From Helicobacter sp. (lineage in GTDB: Bacteria > Campylobacterota > Campylobacteria > Campylobacterales > Helicobacteraceae), in contig JAFLSC010000004.1 in assembly GCA_022511145.1 (NCBI GenBank), positions 1-64,000 of the forward strand: 64,000 bases of DNA. Reading direction: 5' to 3'. A program made the position numbers and the translations under genes. Positions 63,042-64,000 of this stretch are shown here, in pieces. The notes under the pieces were generated by a model. That model was not told the DNA's origin. It searched no databases and saw nothing but the letters and a program-made list of their open reading frames with translations. Within the stretch, counting starts at the first letter, position 1. The number at the start of each line of letters is the position of its first letter.

Positions 63042-63941
63042 TTGGATTTTTCTACCTTGTTGCAACAATGTGTCAATGGCTTAAGTCTTGGGAGTATGTA
63101 TGCCCTTGTTGCTATTGGCTACACAATGGTTTATGGCTGTTTGCGATTGATTAATTTCGCTCACGCTGATATTATGATGGTGGGGGCTTTTGTTTGTCTT
63201 TTTGGGCTAGAATCTTTTGGATTGCCCTTTTTAGCAGCTGCTTTAATGGCAGTTTTATTTTGTGCTTTGCTAGGAGTGGGGATTGATAAAATCGCCTATA
63301 TGCCTTTGCGAAAAGCCCCTAGAATCTCAATGTTGATTACTGCTATTGGGGTAAGTTTCTTTTTGGAAAATTTATTTAATGTTTATTTTGGCTCAACACC
63401 ACGTTCTTTTAATGCCCCAACATTTTTTTCACAAACTTTGAATCTTGGGAGTTTGCATTTTACTTATATTACTTTACTTGTGCCTTGTGTTACACTACTG
63501 CTACTAGGGATTTTGCTTTTTATTCTTTATCGCACTAAGCAAGGAATGGCAATCCGAGCAAGTGCTTTTGATATTGAAACCGTGCGTTTAATGGGGATTA
63601 ATGTCAATAAAATTATTGCTCTTGTATTTTTTATTGGTAGTCTTTTGGCAGGAGTCGGGGGGATTTTTTATGCTATTTCTTATCCTAGTATCGAGCCTTT
63701 AATGGGAGTTTTAATCGGATTAAAAGCCTTTGGAGCAGCCGTTTTAGGAGGGATTGGAAGCGTTATGGGAGCGGTGCTTGGAGGGTTTATCTTGGGCTTT
63801 ACAGAAGTAATGGTTGTCGCTGTGTTTCCTGAACTTAGTGGCTATAAAGATGCCTTTGCCTTTTTGTTTTTGATTTTAGTTTTGCTCTTTCGTCCTATTG
63901 GAATTATGGGGGATTGGCGATTAGAAAAAAGCCGATTTTAG
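63042..63941 (+). CDS. livH: Branched-chain amino-acid ABC transporter permease LivH
   Basis: LivH is one of two inner-membrane permeases of the HAAT importer. The 299-residue protein has about eight helices and starts QQCVNGLSLGSMYALVAIGY, followed by TMVYGCLRLINFAHADIMM, a strong LivH signature. The EAA-like loop region reads IRASAFDIETVRLMGINVNK, and LGGIGSVMGAVLGGFILG is near the end. The start is TTG at 63042 with AAGAGGA about 8 bases upstream. livM follows 7 bases later. Confidence 0.9.
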   Translation: MDFSTLLQQCVNGLSLGSMYALVAIGYTMVYGCLRLINFAHADIMMVGAFVCLFGLESFGLPFLAAALMAVLFCALLGVGIDKIAYMPLRKAPRISMLITAIGVSFFLENLFNVYFGSTPRSFNAPTFFSQTLNLGSLHFTYITLLVPCVTLLLLGILLFILYRTKQGMAIRASAFDIETVRLMGINVNKIIALVFFIGSLLAGVGGIFYAISYPSIEPLMGVLIGLKAFGAAVLGGIGSVMGAVLGGFILGFTEVMVVAVFPELSGYKDAFAFLFLILVLLFRPIGIMGDWRLEKSRF

Positions 63942-63948
63942 GAGTTTT

Positions 63949-64000
63949 ATGAAAATATTGTCCAAATACCCGACACTTGCTACTATATCCTTGCATATAG
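63949..64000 (+). CDS. livM: Branched-chain amino-acid permease LivM (first 17 codons only)
   Basis: An ATG with GGAG 5 bases upstream opens a frame encoding MKILSKYPTLATISLHI before the window ends. Position right after livH makes LivM the expected product. The visible sequence is too short to confirm it. Confidence 0.6.
   Translation, partial: MKILSKYPTLATISLHI

Noticed and set aside
1..64000. CRISPR array, tRNA, rRNA, prophage or insertion sequence
   Set aside because: The only repeated units are the scattered palindromes. No regularly spaced repeats, cloverleaf-like sequence, integrase or transposase was recognised on either strand, but short RNA genes could be missed by eye.

Overview
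The window is a compact, AT-rich, almost fully coding chromosomal segment of a Campylobacterota bacterium, most likely a non-pylori (enterohepatic type) Helicobacter. Three things point there. The gene order mltD-rlpA-kdsC-lptC-lptA-engB-...-mrdA, and the neighbours ppiD-ftsA-ftsZ and HP0268-miaB-LPLAT, match Helicobacter pylori as I recall it. Several orphan genes are typical of this phylum (the HP0268 family, the protein between coaBC and uppS). There is a poly-G phase-variation tract. Unlike H. pylori, this organism has genes for sulfate/sulfite reduction, histidine (hisB), arginine (argB and an argA-like GNAT), molybdate uptake, selenium-type metabolism and a monomeric isocitrate dehydrogenase. 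The species is inferred, not proven.

Layout. 1-4449 (minus): sulfate ABC transporter end (cysT partial, sbp), siroheme synthase cysG and sulfite reductase. 4680-11575: tryptophan biosynthesis split into divergent units, trpE-trpGD-trpCF leftward and trpB-trpA rightward. 12015-13861: argB and a D-2-hydroxyacid dehydrogenase. 14036-17341: a single-chain Type IIG-like restriction-modification enzyme. 17396-21174: a molybdate operon (modE, modA, a stand-alone mop protein, modB, modC) behind a consensus promoter that overlaps two ModE-like boxes. 21171-32344: DNA glycosylase, glmS, ftsZ-ftsA-ppiD, nusA, an HP0268-family nuclease, miaB and an acyltransferase. 32436-42540: a long envelope operon (lytic transglycosylase, RlpA, KdsC, LptC, LptA, EngB, MreD-like, PBP2, CoaBC, UppS) with hisB and a GNAT gene embedded.

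42543-64000 is more accessory. It has an amino-acid transporter and a DUF805 remnant, then a selenium-type cluster (yedE, tusA/yedF, a 26-codon micro-ORF, a cysteine desulfurase-like gene and DUF3343). A surface-modification gene of the SGNH type follows, switched off by a G10 tract and a second frameshift. Next come a permuted papain-like hydrolase, a lipoprotein and the monomeric IDH. A 1785-residue fusion of DEDD exonuclease, RecQ helicase and UvrD helicase follows, then an orphan Cys-motif protein, dnaB and the start of a liv ABC transporter.

Most long intergenic gaps carry copies of a dispersed palindromic repeat with outer arms ATTGC/GCAAT and a variable inner stem, often as two kinds of hairpin close together. 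No rRNA, tRNA, CRISPR array, insertion sequence or prophage was recognised.
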